DNA of 64,000 bases from Roseiarcus sp963742305. GTDB lineage: Bacteria; Pseudomonadota; Alphaproteobacteria; Rhizobiales; Beijerinckiaceae. Below are positions 54,836-64,000 of this stretch, in pieces. How positions within the stretch are numbered: position 1 is the stretch's first letter; every line of letters begins with the position of its first letter. Location: the NCBI GenBank assembly GCA_963742305.1, contig CAVULN010000016.1, forward strand, positions 1-64,000, written 5' to 3'. The notes under the pieces are model-generated. The model made no database searches. It saw nothing but the letters and a program-made list of their open reading frames with translations, and was not told the DNA's origin. The position numbers and the translations under genes are program-made.

Positions 54836-56647
54836 ATGGCGAAATTCTGGCTGGCCACCTTCGGGAACGCCCCTCCCGCGCCGTTGAAAATGGCGGCGAT
54901 AGATCCGGACATATCCCCCTCCGAGCCGCTGCTCGCGGCGAACAACCCGCCTCGCGCCATTGAGATCATCGAGAACAATGGCGAATACGCGGTGCTGTTT
55001 TCGATCGTTGACGACCCTGACGATCCGAAGACATTCGTGTGCCGAATCGGGTTCGCGAATGGCACGAAAAGTTGCGCCGTGTGGAGCGATCGCGGCTTCC
55101 CCCTTGGCGACGCCGTTATTGCGCCAACTAAAAACAACGGCTTGAAGGTCAGCACGCCCTGCTTCGTCGGGAAGGATAAGGTCGTACAATACGCCCACCA
55201 CCTAGTGTCGATCACGAATCTGCCGCGAGGGCGCGGGAGCTATGCTTCAAATCCGAACGCGCTGGCCCAAACTCAATACAAGCAAGCGCTTCGGGGACCC
55301 GATGTCGTATCGCCTGGGACGCAAGTCGAAGCAAAGGCAGTAACGTGGTCTCCCAAGTCGCGATCGAATGTAAAGGAGTGGAAGAAGCACCAATCGACTT
55401 TTAAGGTCAACGCGTCTCGCTACTTCCGGCTCGCGCCGCCTTTTCCAGAAAGGCGCGAAAAACCGACGAAAATATGGTCAGGGGATATCGAATTGCCAGT
55501 TTGGGCTGATCATAAGCTCCCTGCCGGGAAAGCTGTGACGATGAGCCGGGCTGACACGTTCGGCGTGGCCGCATTCCAGTTCGAAGATGTCGAGGCGCTC
55601 GGCTTTCGCATCGACCCAAGAGAACTTGGCTACAACGATGAAAAAGGCTTGGCCAGGCTGACGGGGTTTATGGACGAACTTGTTAAGCCGCTCAACTTTC
55701 ATCTCGACCTTTCGGACGAGTTTTCGGCCGTGACGCGAAGCGCTGTCTCGGATTTCCGCTTTTCCGCTGCGACCTATACGGTGATCGTCGAACTGCTGCG
55801 TTACGGCAAAATGAAGCAAACGAAGCCTACGCCGCCCCTCACGGCCCACGATGTTCAATCCCAGCATGAGCTGATTGCGCGGATACTTGTCGGACGGGTC
55901 GACGACGACACTGCGCAAGCGCGGGACGCCGCGACGTTCGTGCCGACGATATTCGTCGACAATTCATGGTCGAAGATTTTGGGACGCAACGTGCAGGGCT
56001 TCGACAAGCGAATGGCGAATTTCTACGTGCCGGACAGTGTAAATTCGAAGAAGGTCAAGTTGCTGAGGCCCGACGGCAGACTTGCGAAAGATGACAAAGA
56101 ACCGCAGCCCCTCGGAAAAATCACAAGGATCTCCCTAGCGAGCCGGATGGGAGGTGGGTCCGGTCCGAGGCTCCTTGAGCTCAACTGTCCGCTCGAGGCG
56201 ATCGACGATGGGGCCTTTGTGAAAGTGGATCCCCAGCTTGCCCTCGCCCCGGTGTCGATTGCGCCGATGAGTTGGCTGCAGACCGATTTTGACGGGGCGG
56301 CGTACCGCCGCGCGTTCGCGCGCTCCGTCATAAGGAACAGGTTCAGGGAATTCAGTTCGATCCAAGTGTCGCCTGTCGGTGCAAAGAACCTAAGAACGGC
56401 TTTGCAGAAGCAGAGCACGTGGATCACGGGCACGGCGAAATTCGGCGATAACATGCGCATGGCGGAGCCGACCGGCACGGTTCTGTTGACGTTCCATGCC
56501 GATCCTTCCGCGCCGCCGGCGTGGAAAACTCTGTGCAAGCTGTTCGGCTTTGAAGAAGGCAAGCCGGGGAAGCTCGTCATGCCGACCGGCGCCTGGTACC
56601 GAACGCGCTGCTCCCTGGATATGACGATTAAAGATGCCCTCGATTAG
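54836..56647 (+). CDS. Large protein with an acetoacetate-decarboxylase-like segment, 603 aa
   Basis: No clear signal peptide or membrane helix. Near residues 365-400 the sequence FVDNSWSKILGRNVQGFDKR resembles the GRE-x-x-G-F/Y-PK motif of acetoacetate decarboxylase family proteins. The catalytic Lys would be the K after GFD (GFDKR), which is plausible but not certain. The protein is two to three times longer than single-domain ADC, and an N-terminal beta-rich region (residues 1-150; IEIIENNGEYAVLFSIVDDP) may be another barrel. It sits 40 bp after the enoyl-reductase-like gene. The function in the operon is unknown; a role in carbon-carbon cleavage or lipid binding is speculation. Confidence 0.6.
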   Translation: MAKFWLATFGNAPPAPLKMAAIDPDISPSEPLLAANNPPRAIEIIENNGEYAVLFSIVDDPDDPKTFVCRIGFANGTKSCAVWSDRGFPLGDAVIAPTKNNGLKVSTPCFVGKDKVVQYAHHLVSITNLPRGRGSYASNPNALAQTQYKQALRGPDVVSPGTQVEAKAVTWSPKSRSNVKEWKKHQSTFKVNASRYFRLAPPFPERREKPTKIWSGDIELPVWADHKLPAGKAVTMSRADTFGVAAFQFEDVEALGFRIDPRELGYNDEKGLARLTGFMDELVKPLNFHLDLSDEFSAVTRSAVSDFRFSAATYTVIVELLRYGKMKQTKPTPPLTAHDVQSQHELIARILVGRVDDDTAQARDAATFVPTIFVDNSWSKILGRNVQGFDKRMANFYVPDSVNSKKVKLLRPDGRLAKDDKEPQPLGKITRISLASRMGGGSGPRLLELNCPLEAIDDGAFVKVDPQLALAPVSIAPMSWLQTDFDGAAYRRAFARSVIRNRFREFSSIQVSPVGAKNLRTALQKQSTWITGTAKFGDNMRMAEPTGTVLLTFHADPSAPPAWKTLCKLFGFEEGKPGKLVMPTGAWYRTRCSLDMTIKDALD

Positions 56648-56843
56648 CAGCGCGCCGGCGAGGATGGCGCGCCAGTGGACGAGGGCCGCGAGCGCGAGCG
56701 CCCGGGGGGATTCGCGTTCGTGCGCCGGCGCTCTTGGCTGTGAATGGAGACTAATACGGACTGGGCGAACAAAGAGAATCGATATATCAATTCAAAGAAA
56801 ACCGGCCTTTTTGAGCGCAGTTATTGCCAATCTGGGGAACGCC

Positions 56844-57633
56844 ATGACACCCGAAAGGAAGACGACGACCTCCATCAGGGCTTTCGTCGCCGCATGCTCA
56901 ATTTTCGCTCTTCCTCCCGACCCCGTTCAGGCTGCGGACCTGACGGCCAGCCAGTTGCCGGCGACGCCGGTCCCGCCTCCCGAAATCACCCCCGCATTGG
57001 TTCGTGAGAATTGGCGGTTTGGGCGTTATCAGCGAGAGTTCATCGAAGCTATACGTACAACAACAGGTCATCGGCGGTCTCGGTTTAGGGCCTCAAATAC
57101 TTGTGCCGGGGCGTAGTCAAAGCTATTCAAACTTACTGACGGTCAGTTTCCAGGCTGGATACTTCGTCACCCCGAACTGGTCGCTTGACGTATCGAGCGG
57201 AATACCCGTCTGGCAGACCGCGAGGATAACCGGATATTCCGCGACTCAGCCCTTCGCGGGGACGCTCCTCTCGACAGCGCTGCCCGGCGCGCTGCCGATA
57301 ACAGCCGTCTACCATTTTACTCAGTTCGGACCGTTCCAGCCCTATTTGGGCGCCGGGATCGCGCCGATCTTCGCTTTAACCGTCCGGGACGCCTTCAGCG
57401 TGGGCAGTTCGACCGAGCCGTCAGTTGGACTCGTTTTGCAGGGCGGGGTTGACTACATGCTCAATCGAAATTGGGGCGTCTTCATAGATGTGAAGAAATA
57501 TTTCGATACGTCGATCAGCAAGGCTGCTGGACTGAATTACGGTCCGCCCATAGGAGTGATTGAAACTGCGGCGACAGCTGTAACCCACGCCCAACCATGG
57601 GTATTGGCGACGGGCCTCACCTATCGCTTCTGA
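56844..57633 (+). CDS. OmpW-like outer-membrane beta-barrel protein (frame change near 56990)
   Basis: Signal sequence MTPERKTTTSIRAFVAACSI then FALPPDPVQA, cleaved near residue 30 (frame 1, 56844-57000). The barrel is in the next frame (57004-57633): RIGGLGVISESSSKLYV, VSFQAGYFVTPNWSLDVSSG and YHFTQFGPFQPYLGAGIAPI. Removing one C from the ACCCCCG run near 56990 gives ITPHWFVRIGGLGV, the natural OmpW junction, and 262 residues. It ends TGLTYRF with the terminal aromatic typical of outer-membrane barrels. It is inside the isoprenoid-type operon and could move a hydrophobic product or substrate across the outer membrane. Confidence 0.78.
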
Positions 57634-57705
57634 ATTGTAGATGGCAGGTCCGATCGCTCCCGAGGCCCGATAGGGTGCTGGCTGATTGCATCTCCAACCT
57701 GCAAT

Positions 57706-59931
57706 TTGGTTCTGACTGAATTGCTCCTCCCGAACGACCTAACGGGGCCAAGGTTGCGCGACCGGAAACGAATCGAAGTTGCAGTCATCGGTGGCGGTTG
57801 CGCATCGATCGCCGCCGCCTTCGAGCTTTCTCGTCCTGAACACAACAACAAGTATCATGTCACCGTCTATCAGCAGGGATGGCGTCTTGGCGGCAAGGCC
57901 GCATCGGGAAGAGGGCCGGCCGGTCGGATAGAAGAGCATGGGCTACACGTTTGGCTCGGTTCCTATGACAACGCCTTTCGCTTGCTACGCCAGTGCTATG
58001 CCGAAGCTGACGAGAAGAGAAGGCGATGGTGTTTCAACAACTGGAGCGACGCCTTCCTTCGGGACTCTCACATCGGGATAGCCGATCGATCCAAAGACCA
58101 CTGGGTGGGTTGGACCGCCCACTTCCCGACAGGCGCCGGCGACCCCGGCGACCCGATTGACGAGCACAATCCGTTCACAATGCGCGCCTATGCCGTGCGT
58201 CTTCTCGAATTACTGCGCTCACTCGTTTTTGGGATCGAGACGCATACGTTCCAATGGCCGCCAGCATTCAAGCCAGCAGATCCGCTTGGCTATACAGCCG
58301 AGCAGCCGCCTAGCGCTATGAGCGATGCTATTGACGCCCTCTTGCGTGTAGGCAAGCTCACAGGGTCAGTTGGGCTTGTCGAGGCGCTTTCGCTAGTTCA
58401 AGGCGCGCTTCGCTTGCCTGGGCCGCCTAAGAACTCGGTCCTAAGTCTGCTTGAGACGGTGGCAGCCAATATTCGCAACGGTTTGGAGAATATTCTTGAG
58501 GACAACAACGAGGTTCGTTGTAAGTGGGAAGTCATAGATATCGTGCTTTCGACAATTGTTGGAATATTACGTTTCAGGCTATTGACTAACCCACGCGGCT
58601 TCGACTGTATTGATGAGTACGAATGCCGAGATTGGCTACGTCTCAATGGCGCGTCCGAGCGCTCACTTAGTTCGGCCTATCTGCGCGGCCTATATGATCT
58701 GGGCCTTGCGTATGTCGACGGAGACCCGGCTCGTCCGCAGATCGCCGCAGGACAGGCCCTGCGCGCGTCGTTCAGGTTTTTTTTGAGCTATCGCGGCGCG
58801 CTATTCTGGAAGATGCGAGCAAGCATGGGCGACGTAGTGTTCGTCCCTTTTTATGACGTCTTGGTCAATCGCGGCGTCTCTTTTGAATTTTTCCACCGGC
58901 TAAAGGATGTAAAAATTGCAGCCAAAAGCCGCTTAGGTCCGCGCGACCGTCCATATGTTGAAGCGCTGGAATTCGACCTCCAGGCCAACTGCCGAGGGGA
59001 CGCGTCTTACGAGCCTTTGATCGAAATCAACGGCGCGCGATGCTGGCCGAGTAAGCCTAACTATAGTCAGCTTGAGAATGGTAAGACTCTTCGAAGTCAA
59101 AGGTGTAGACTTTGAATTGCATTGGGAGCGACGCAAGGTCGGATCCAAGACGCTCACCGTTACGACGGACTTCGATGTCGTCGTGCTCGGTGTAGGCTTA
59201 GGCGTCATCCCATATGTGTGTCAAGAAATCCTGGCGATCGATCAACGTTGGCGCGACATGGTCGCAAATGTGAAGACAGTCGCGACTCAAGCCTTTCAGA
59301 TCTGGCTCAAGAAGGATTTGCAGGATTTGGGTTGGTCGGCGCCGCCTGTCACCCTCGCCGGATACGCTAAGCCGTTCGACACCTGGGCCGACATGGGGCA
59401 AGTCATTCCCGCGGAATCATGGCAAATCCGCCCTGCACTGTCGCCTATTTCTGCGGCGTTCTGAGAGATCCGCCGCCCGGTGAGGACTTCGAGCATCCAG
59501 GCTATCCCGTTAGGAGGCGCGAGGAGGTTCGACGCAACGCCGTTAGTTTCCTCCAGGACAACATAAAGTTCCTATGGCCTGGCTCGGTAACGCCGGCCGG
59601 GGGATTTCGCTGGGACTTGCTTGCCGACCCGCGCGGAGAGCACGCGCCTGGTGCCAAGCCCAGCGCTGGGGAAGCACGGTTATCGTCACAGTTTTGGACG
59701 GCGAACGTAAACCCCACGGATCGATACGCCCTTGCTCTGCCGGGTACCCTTAAGTATCGCATTTCGCCGCTCGACAACACATATGACAATTTGACGATCG
59801 CCGGGGATTGGACCGAGTGCGGGTTCAACGAAGGTTGCGTCGAAGCGGCGGTCATGTCGGGACGGTTGGCTGCGCACGCGATCGCCGGCACGCCCGCGCT
59901 CGAAGACATAGTCGCCTACGATCATCCGTAA
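57706..59931 (+). CDS. FAD-dependent desaturase-like oxidoreductase B (two frame changes)
   Basis: A paralogue of 49266-51664. It has VAVIGGGCASIAAAFELSRP, QQGWRLGGKAASGRG and HGLHVWLGSYDNAFRLLRQC. The frame changes near 59095 (one extra A in CAAAGG restores GVDFELHW) and near 59425. The second net shift has the opposite sign, so the total length is a multiple of three and gives about 741 residues. The C-terminus has AGDWTECGFNEGCVEAAVMS and ends VAYDHP, matching paralogue A. The start is uncertain: TTG at 57706 is the first usual start after a stop. Likely acts with paralogue A as two steps or a pair. Confidence 0.78.
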
Positions 59932-59996
59932 GCTGCGTTGCGATCTGCGCGCTCCCGTGATCAGGTCAGGGACGGAAATTGATTGCGAGCTTCGCC

Positions 59997-62612
59997 ATGA
60001 AGAGATCTCGCCGCCTTATGATCTACGGAGCCACCGGATTTACCGGATCCCTTATCGCGCGTGCGGCGGCCGAGCTTGACTGCGAGCTAGTGCTCGCTGC
60101 GCGAGCTTCGACGCGCCTTGCGGCTGTGGCCCGCCCGCTTGGCGTGCCCTTCCGCGCCTTTTCCCTCAACGAACCCTCCGCAATCGTCGACGCCCTTGCC
60201 GATATCGATTTCGTCGTCAACGCCGCCGGCCCGGTCATCGACACCTCCGGGGCGCTTATCGAGGCCTGCCTGGCGACACGCACTCACTACCTTGACGTCG
60301 CCGGCGAGTTATCGGCCTTTGTCGCCGCGCATCGCCACGATGCGGCCGCCCGTGAGCGCGGGATCATGATCATGCCGGGCGCAGGATTTTTGATCGTCGC
60401 TTCCGACTGCCTGGCCGCCGACATCGCGACCCTGGTGCCCGAAGCCAAGTACCTGCGGATTGGGATCGCCCAATCCGAGATATTCTCGCGCGACAGCCTA
60501 AAGACGGTTTTTAACGAGGCGCGGGATCACGTTGTCGTGCGACAAGCCGGCAGACTGACCCGAATTCCGATCGGCCGTTTGGAAAGGCCGTTCGACTATG
60601 GCGAAGGCCCGCGCACGAGTTTCGCGGTGTCGTTGCCGGATGTTTTCACTGCCCACCTCACCACTGGGATCCCGAATATTGAAGGCTACCTCGAGACGAG
60701 CCTCGCCCGGATCGCGACGGCTGTGGCGATGGGGTTTGCCACCACTCTTGGCGCAACACGACAGCGCACCATCCCAGACTCTGGCCGCTCCGGTTGGCTT
60801 GAGCGACCGTCGGACGATGCGCGCAGCGCGGCAAAGCAGGTCATCGTGGCGGACGCCGAGGATCGATGGCGTCGATCACGTCGCCTCCGAATGATCGTCC
60901 ATGATGCATATGGCTTCACAGCCGCGGCGGTCGCGGCGATATTGCGGCGGGCTATCGCCGACAACCTGGCTCCGGGATTTCAAACTCCTGGGCGGCTTTA
61001 CGGCCCCGGCCTTGCGCTGTCCATACCCGGAGCGTATCGCGAAGACCTCAACGCACACGGCCGAGTTGCAACCCCGGACCATAAGAACGAAGCAATCGCG
61101 CAAAAGCTCGCTCCTCGCGAAAAAGACTTCATCGCCCCTGTCGCCCCGCCAACCCCGCTCGAAACCGCCAAAGGTTCGCGCCGCCGACTCGTTCAAAAAT
61201 ATGACGCCGATGTGATCGTAGTCGGAGCCGGTCCTGCCGGAGCGGCGCTGGCCGCCAAGCTGGCCGCAGCGGGCATAGACACGTTGCTTCTCGACCGCGC
61301 CCATTTCCCAAGGGACAAGGTCTGCGGCGATTTGCTCGGCCCGGCGGCGTTAGCCGAGCTTGCAACCCTCGGCATCCCTGCTGGAGAGATCGAAAAAACC
61401 AACATGATCCGTCGGGGGGGCTTCGTGTTGGATGGCGAAAAGCTCAGCGAATACGAACCGCACATTGTCGATGGACCGCCGAATTTCGGCCGGGTCATTC
61501 CGCGTATCCAACTTGACGCCATGATTCTTGAGGCCGCGCGCCGTGCGGGCGCCCGGCTCCGGGAGGGCGTCAACGTAACGGATTTCAAGTCGAGCAGCGG
61601 CGCCGCAGAGGTGACGTTCCGGGCTCGGAGCGCCGAAAGAAATCTGCGCTCGCGGCTCGTTGTCGGGGCCGACGGCAGCAGTTCTGTCATTGCGCGCGCG
61701 CTGCGAGGCGCAAGACACCCAAGAGCGGACACTCTCATTGCTGTCCGGGCCTATTGCGAAGGCCCGATTGGAGACCTTGATCGCTGCGATTTCTGCTTCG
61801 GCGGCGACTTTTACCCAGGCTACTACTGGGTGTTTCCGGTCGGAGAGCGTACCGCCAATATCGGGATCGGTATGCCATCCGAGACGGTGCCGCCCGTGGA
61901 AGAGCATCTCCGCGATCTCCTGATCGCTCGGATTAAAGCCGATGCGCTGACACGCGATCGCCTAGCAGCGAGCCGAATTTCTGGAAAGATCGCGGGCTGG
62001 CCGCTCGCCACCTACAATCCCTCGCTCCGGCTTGTCGGCGACAACGTCATTCTACTCGGCGACGCCGCCGGACTGATCAATCCGATCAACGGCGAAGGGA
62101 TTCAATATGCGCTTTTGAGCGCCCGCTGGGCGGCGCCTGTTATTCTGAACTGCCTGGGTAGCAATTCGCTGACACAGCAGGCGCTCGTTGGATACGAAAA
62201 GACCGTTCGTAGCGAGCTCGGCGTTGACATGGCGTTTGCGCGACTGATGGTCCATGCCATCGCCAATCGCAATCTCAACCCGTTGTGGCTCTTCTCGTTG
62301 CGCGCTTTCTCTCGCGGCGCCAGAATGAATGAGGCCTATGCTCAGGTGGTCGGCGCAGTGTTGAGCGGCACGGCCAAAGCGCGAGAGTTTCTCTCCCCAA
62401 TGATTATCGCGGAATCTGCCGTCTCCCTCCTCGAGGAGGCAGTGAAGCAGAGTCTCGGCCTGCTATCGGACCGGCCCGGCGTGCTGGGAGCGTACGGCCT
62501 CGACGCCGCCAAGCGGGTCCCGCATTCGGCGGAATCGCGTGTCCGCCAAGGCGTCGACACGGCGCGGTGGCTAGGAAGAACTCCTCTCGGGCAGTCTACA
62601 ACTCGGTGCTGA
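59997..62612 (+). CDS. Fusion: saccharopine-dehydrogenase-like enoyl reductase + geranylgeranyl-reductase-like FAD enzyme
   Basis: The N-terminal half (about residues 1-380) has LMIYGATGFTGSLIARAAAE and FVVNAAGPVIDTSGALIEAC, like the gene at 53548. The C-terminal half (about 400-860) has the FAD motif VIVVGAGPAGAALAAKLAAA near residue 410, DRAHFPRDKVCGDLLGP (the P-x-x-K/R-x-CG fingerprint of geranylgeranyl reductases), GYYWVFPVGERTANIGIGMP and GDAAGLINPINGEGIQYAL near 688. ATG 59997 was chosen; a TTG at 59979 with a better aggga site is an alternative. The fusion joins two double-bond-reducing activities, implying that the product is a reduced (saturated) isoprenoid. Last gene of the operon. 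Confidence 0.85.
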   Translation: MKRSRRLMIYGATGFTGSLIARAAAELDCELVLAARASTRLAAVARPLGVPFRAFSLNEPSAIVDALADIDFVVNAAGPVIDTSGALIEACLATRTHYLDVAGELSAFVAAHRHDAAARERGIMIMPGAGFLIVASDCLAADIATLVPEAKYLRIGIAQSEIFSRDSLKTVFNEARDHVVVRQAGRLTRIPIGRLERPFDYGEGPRTSFAVSLPDVFTAHLTTGIPNIEGYLETSLARIATAVAMGFATTLGATRQRTIPDSGRSGWLERPSDDARSAAKQVIVADAEDRWRRSRRLRMIVHDAYGFTAAAVAAILRRAIADNLAPGFQTPGRLYGPGLALSIPGAYREDLNAHGRVATPDHKNEAIAQKLAPREKDFIAPVAPPTPLETAKGSRRRLVQKYDADVIVVGAGPAGAALAAKLAAAGIDTLLLDRAHFPRDKVCGDLLGPAALAELATLGIPAGEIEKTNMIRRGGFVLDGEKLSEYEPHIVDGPPNFGRVIPRIQLDAMILEAARRAGARLREGVNVTDFKSSSGAAEVTFRARSAERNLRSRLVVGADGSSSVIARALRGARHPRADTLIAVRAYCEGPIGDLDRCDFCFGGDFYPGYYWVFPVGERTANIGIGMPSETVPPVEEHLRDLLIARIKADALTRDRLAASRISGKIAGWPLATYNPSLRLVGDNVILLGDAAGLINPINGEGIQYALLSARWAAPVILNCLGSNSLTQQALVGYEKTVRSELGVDMAFARLMVHAIANRNLNPLWLFSLRAFSRGARMNEAYAQVVGAVLSGTAKAREFLSPMIIAESAVSLLEEAVKQSLGLLSDRPGVLGAYGLDAAKRVPHSAESRVRQGVDTARWLGRTPLGQSTTRC

Positions 62613-62718
62613 GATTGTGAAATCGACTAACCCGCGGTCGCAGTGAAGGCGAATTCGACGCTTTCCACTGACTGATGCTTCTAGCGAGACCCGAGCGTTG
62701 TCTGGCCGCGCGCAATTC

Positions 62719-64000
62719 CTATCCGAGCCTCGCGATTGCCGCGTCAATTTCATTGACGAAACTCGTAGCGCCTTGCGCTGCTGCGGCTAGGCGGGCTCTC
62801 GCGAAATGGTGGCGCGCCTCGGCCGATCTTTTCCGCACGTTCGCCAGTACCCCGAGGTCGAATTCGATGGAGGCGCGCACTGCGCCAAGCTCGTCAAGTT
62901 GGTTAATTTCGCTCAGGTTGGTCAGCAGTTCGCGCGCCCGCCTCGTGCCGAAGAGCGTTACCCCGACAATCGTCCCGAGATTGCGAAGTATGATTGCAGC
63001 GCGAGGCCGATTCTTTGCGGTCGCGGCCGCCAGATAGAGTTCGGCGAGAACGAGGCGGTTCCAGGAGGCGTATGCCCAGCTCCCATTAGAATCGGCGGTG
63101 GCGATTCCGGACTGGAGCAACTCGATCCCGCCGCGAATATCGCCGCTGAGTGCGATTGCGCTTGCCATTGACATGTCAGTGCCGCGCGCAGAAAACAGCC
63201 AACCGTTGTTGAGAGACCAGTCTCTGGCGGCGCGCATTGTCTGGAGCCCTTCCTCCAGCCTCCCCCGCAGGAGCAGGGCGATCGCTCTGGTGTGGTTTGC
63301 CACATTGCGGTCGTACGGAGCCACGGCGATCTCGAGCGCCCGATCTGCGTTTTTCTCCGCCTGTTCGTAATTGCGGGCGTAGATCTCAATCAAGCTAAGT
63401 GTCCAATAGGCCATGCCGAGAGCCCGTTGGTCCCTCCTCACCTCCCCAGTCTCAGTCAGCTTCGTGACCCACCCCCGCGCCTCGCGGAGAGCGCCGCAAT
63501 TCAAGAAATAGTATGCAATCGACCAATAAGCCCAGTTGATGATGTAATTATCTCCTGTCATCTCGCACTCAGCCAAGAGCTGTGAGCCCATTGCTTCCAT
63601 CCCTTTACGGGGGGTGCTTCCCAGCACGACAGCCAGGAAATAGACGGCGTGACGCGCGTAGGCGATCGCCCTAACATCGCCGGTCTGTTCCGCGATCGAG
63701 AGGGCTTGCTTGGCTTTCGCCTCGCCCACCCGGAACTCGCAAAGATTGGCAAGCATCAGACTTAAGAAGTAAAGCGCGAAAACCAGTTCGGGTGAGGCCC
63801 CGTTCTGCTCAAGATGCGGAATATAGTGCTCGGCAACTCGCTTTGTCTCCAGTACGTTCCCAGCAAGATAGAGCAACTCAAGAAGCCCAACCACAGCTTT
63901 TGATAGCGCAATTTCCGAACTCTTCGTGGCCTTGCTTTCGCAAATATCAAGCGCCTTTCTGAAATATTGTTCGGCTTCTTCCAGAGAATAGATATCGAGA
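62719..64000 (-). CDS. TPR-rich C-terminal part of a large regulatory protein (cut by window end)
   Basis: The frame is open to the window edge at 64000, so this is the 3' part of a longer gene that starts outside. It consists of repeated helical pairs with TPR-like spacing (AKAKQALSIAEQTGDVRAIA; YARNYEQAEKNADRALEIAV; SAEARHHFARARLAAA). This is the architecture of cyclase- or LuxR-type ATPase/TPR regulators, as in 25929-29307. The catalytic or DNA-binding part is not in view. It is convergent with the isoprenoid operon across a 106-bp gap that has no visible hairpin. Confidence 0.65.
   Translation of the reverse strand, partial: LDIYSLEEAEQYFRKALDICESKATKSSEIALSKAVVGLLELLYLAGNVLETKRVAEHYIPHLEQNGASPELVFALYFLSLMLANLCEFRVGEAKAKQALSIAEQTGDVRAIAYARHAVYFLAVVLGSTPRKGMEAMGSQLLAECEMTGDNYIINWAYWSIAYYFLNCGALREARGWVTKLTETGEVRRDQRALGMAYWTLSLIEIYARNYEQAEKNADRALEIAVAPYDRNVANHTRAIALLLRGRLEEGLQTMRAARDWSLNNGWLFSARGTDMSMASAIALSGDIRGGIELLQSGIATADSNGSWAYASWNRLVLAELYLAAATAKNRPRAAIILRNLGTIVGVTLFGTRRARELLTNLSEINQLDELGAVRASIEFDLGVLANVRKRSAEARHHFARARLAAAAQGATSFVNEIDAAIARLG

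Overview
The window looks like chromosomal DNA of a GC-rich alphaproteobacterium, most probably Hyphomicrobiales (a methylotroph or Bradyrhizobium-like relative). The reasons are the GC content, the class III cyclases fused to ATPase/TPR domains, the MocR, FrcA and SBP56 families, and short intergenic repeats of the kind common in that order. This placement is inference; there is no rRNA, tRNA or ribosomal gene to fix it. No CRISPR array or RNA gene was seen.

Layout. 0-4.2 kb: a small conserved-looking gene, gene debris and a decayed IS3-family (IS2-group) element. 4.2-14.4 kb: a carbohydrate-uptake island around a GntR regulator. One arm on the minus strand holds a zinc alcohol dehydrogenase, a broken mannitol-dehydrogenase-family gene, a binding protein, a double ATPase and a permease. 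The divergent plus-strand arm holds a second permease, ATPase and binding protein. 15-19.8 kb: a stress and detoxification block with a QorB-like reductase, a truncated epimerase, SugE, an AhpD-like protein, a MocR regulator and a periplasmic cupin; a shared 10-bp motif links MocR, AhpD and the cupin. 19.8-39 kb: class III cyclases (one complete, one long SAM/cyclase/ATPase form, two N-terminal stubs), a broken GH15 glucoamylase followed by IS1182, a ribitol-dehydrogenase-like SDR, several secreted proteins of unknown role, and an SBP56/methanethiol-oxidase-like gene with a membrane partner. 39.6-46.8 kb: a 1001-residue SF1 helicase with a RelE-like N-terminus and a C-terminal ankyrin region, next to an IS110 element, a truncated IS256 and an intact IS256 with an 8-bp target duplication. 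47-49 kb: a small secreted protein and a Crp/Fnr regulator.

49.3-62.6 kb is the most interesting part. It is a one-directional, tightly packed set of eight genes: two paralogous FAD desaturase-like oxidoreductases, a helical/beta protein of unknown role, a polyprenyl diphosphate synthase, a saccharopine-dehydrogenase-like enoyl reductase, a large acetoacetate-decarboxylase-like protein, an OmpW-like outer-membrane protein, and a fusion of a second enoyl-reductase-like domain to a geranylgeranyl-reductase-like domain. Together these suggest an operon that makes and chemically reduces an isoprenoid or polyprenyl lipid. No squalene/phytoene synthase or terpene cyclase is visible, so the product is not one of the standard carotenoid or hopanoid products. 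The window ends inside a TPR-rich minus-strand gene.

Many otherwise well-conserved genes carry a single-base frame change, most often a net +1 and in some cases inside a short homopolymer. This may reflect uncorrected sequencing errors rather than real decay, so several genes called frameshifted here may be intact in the organism.
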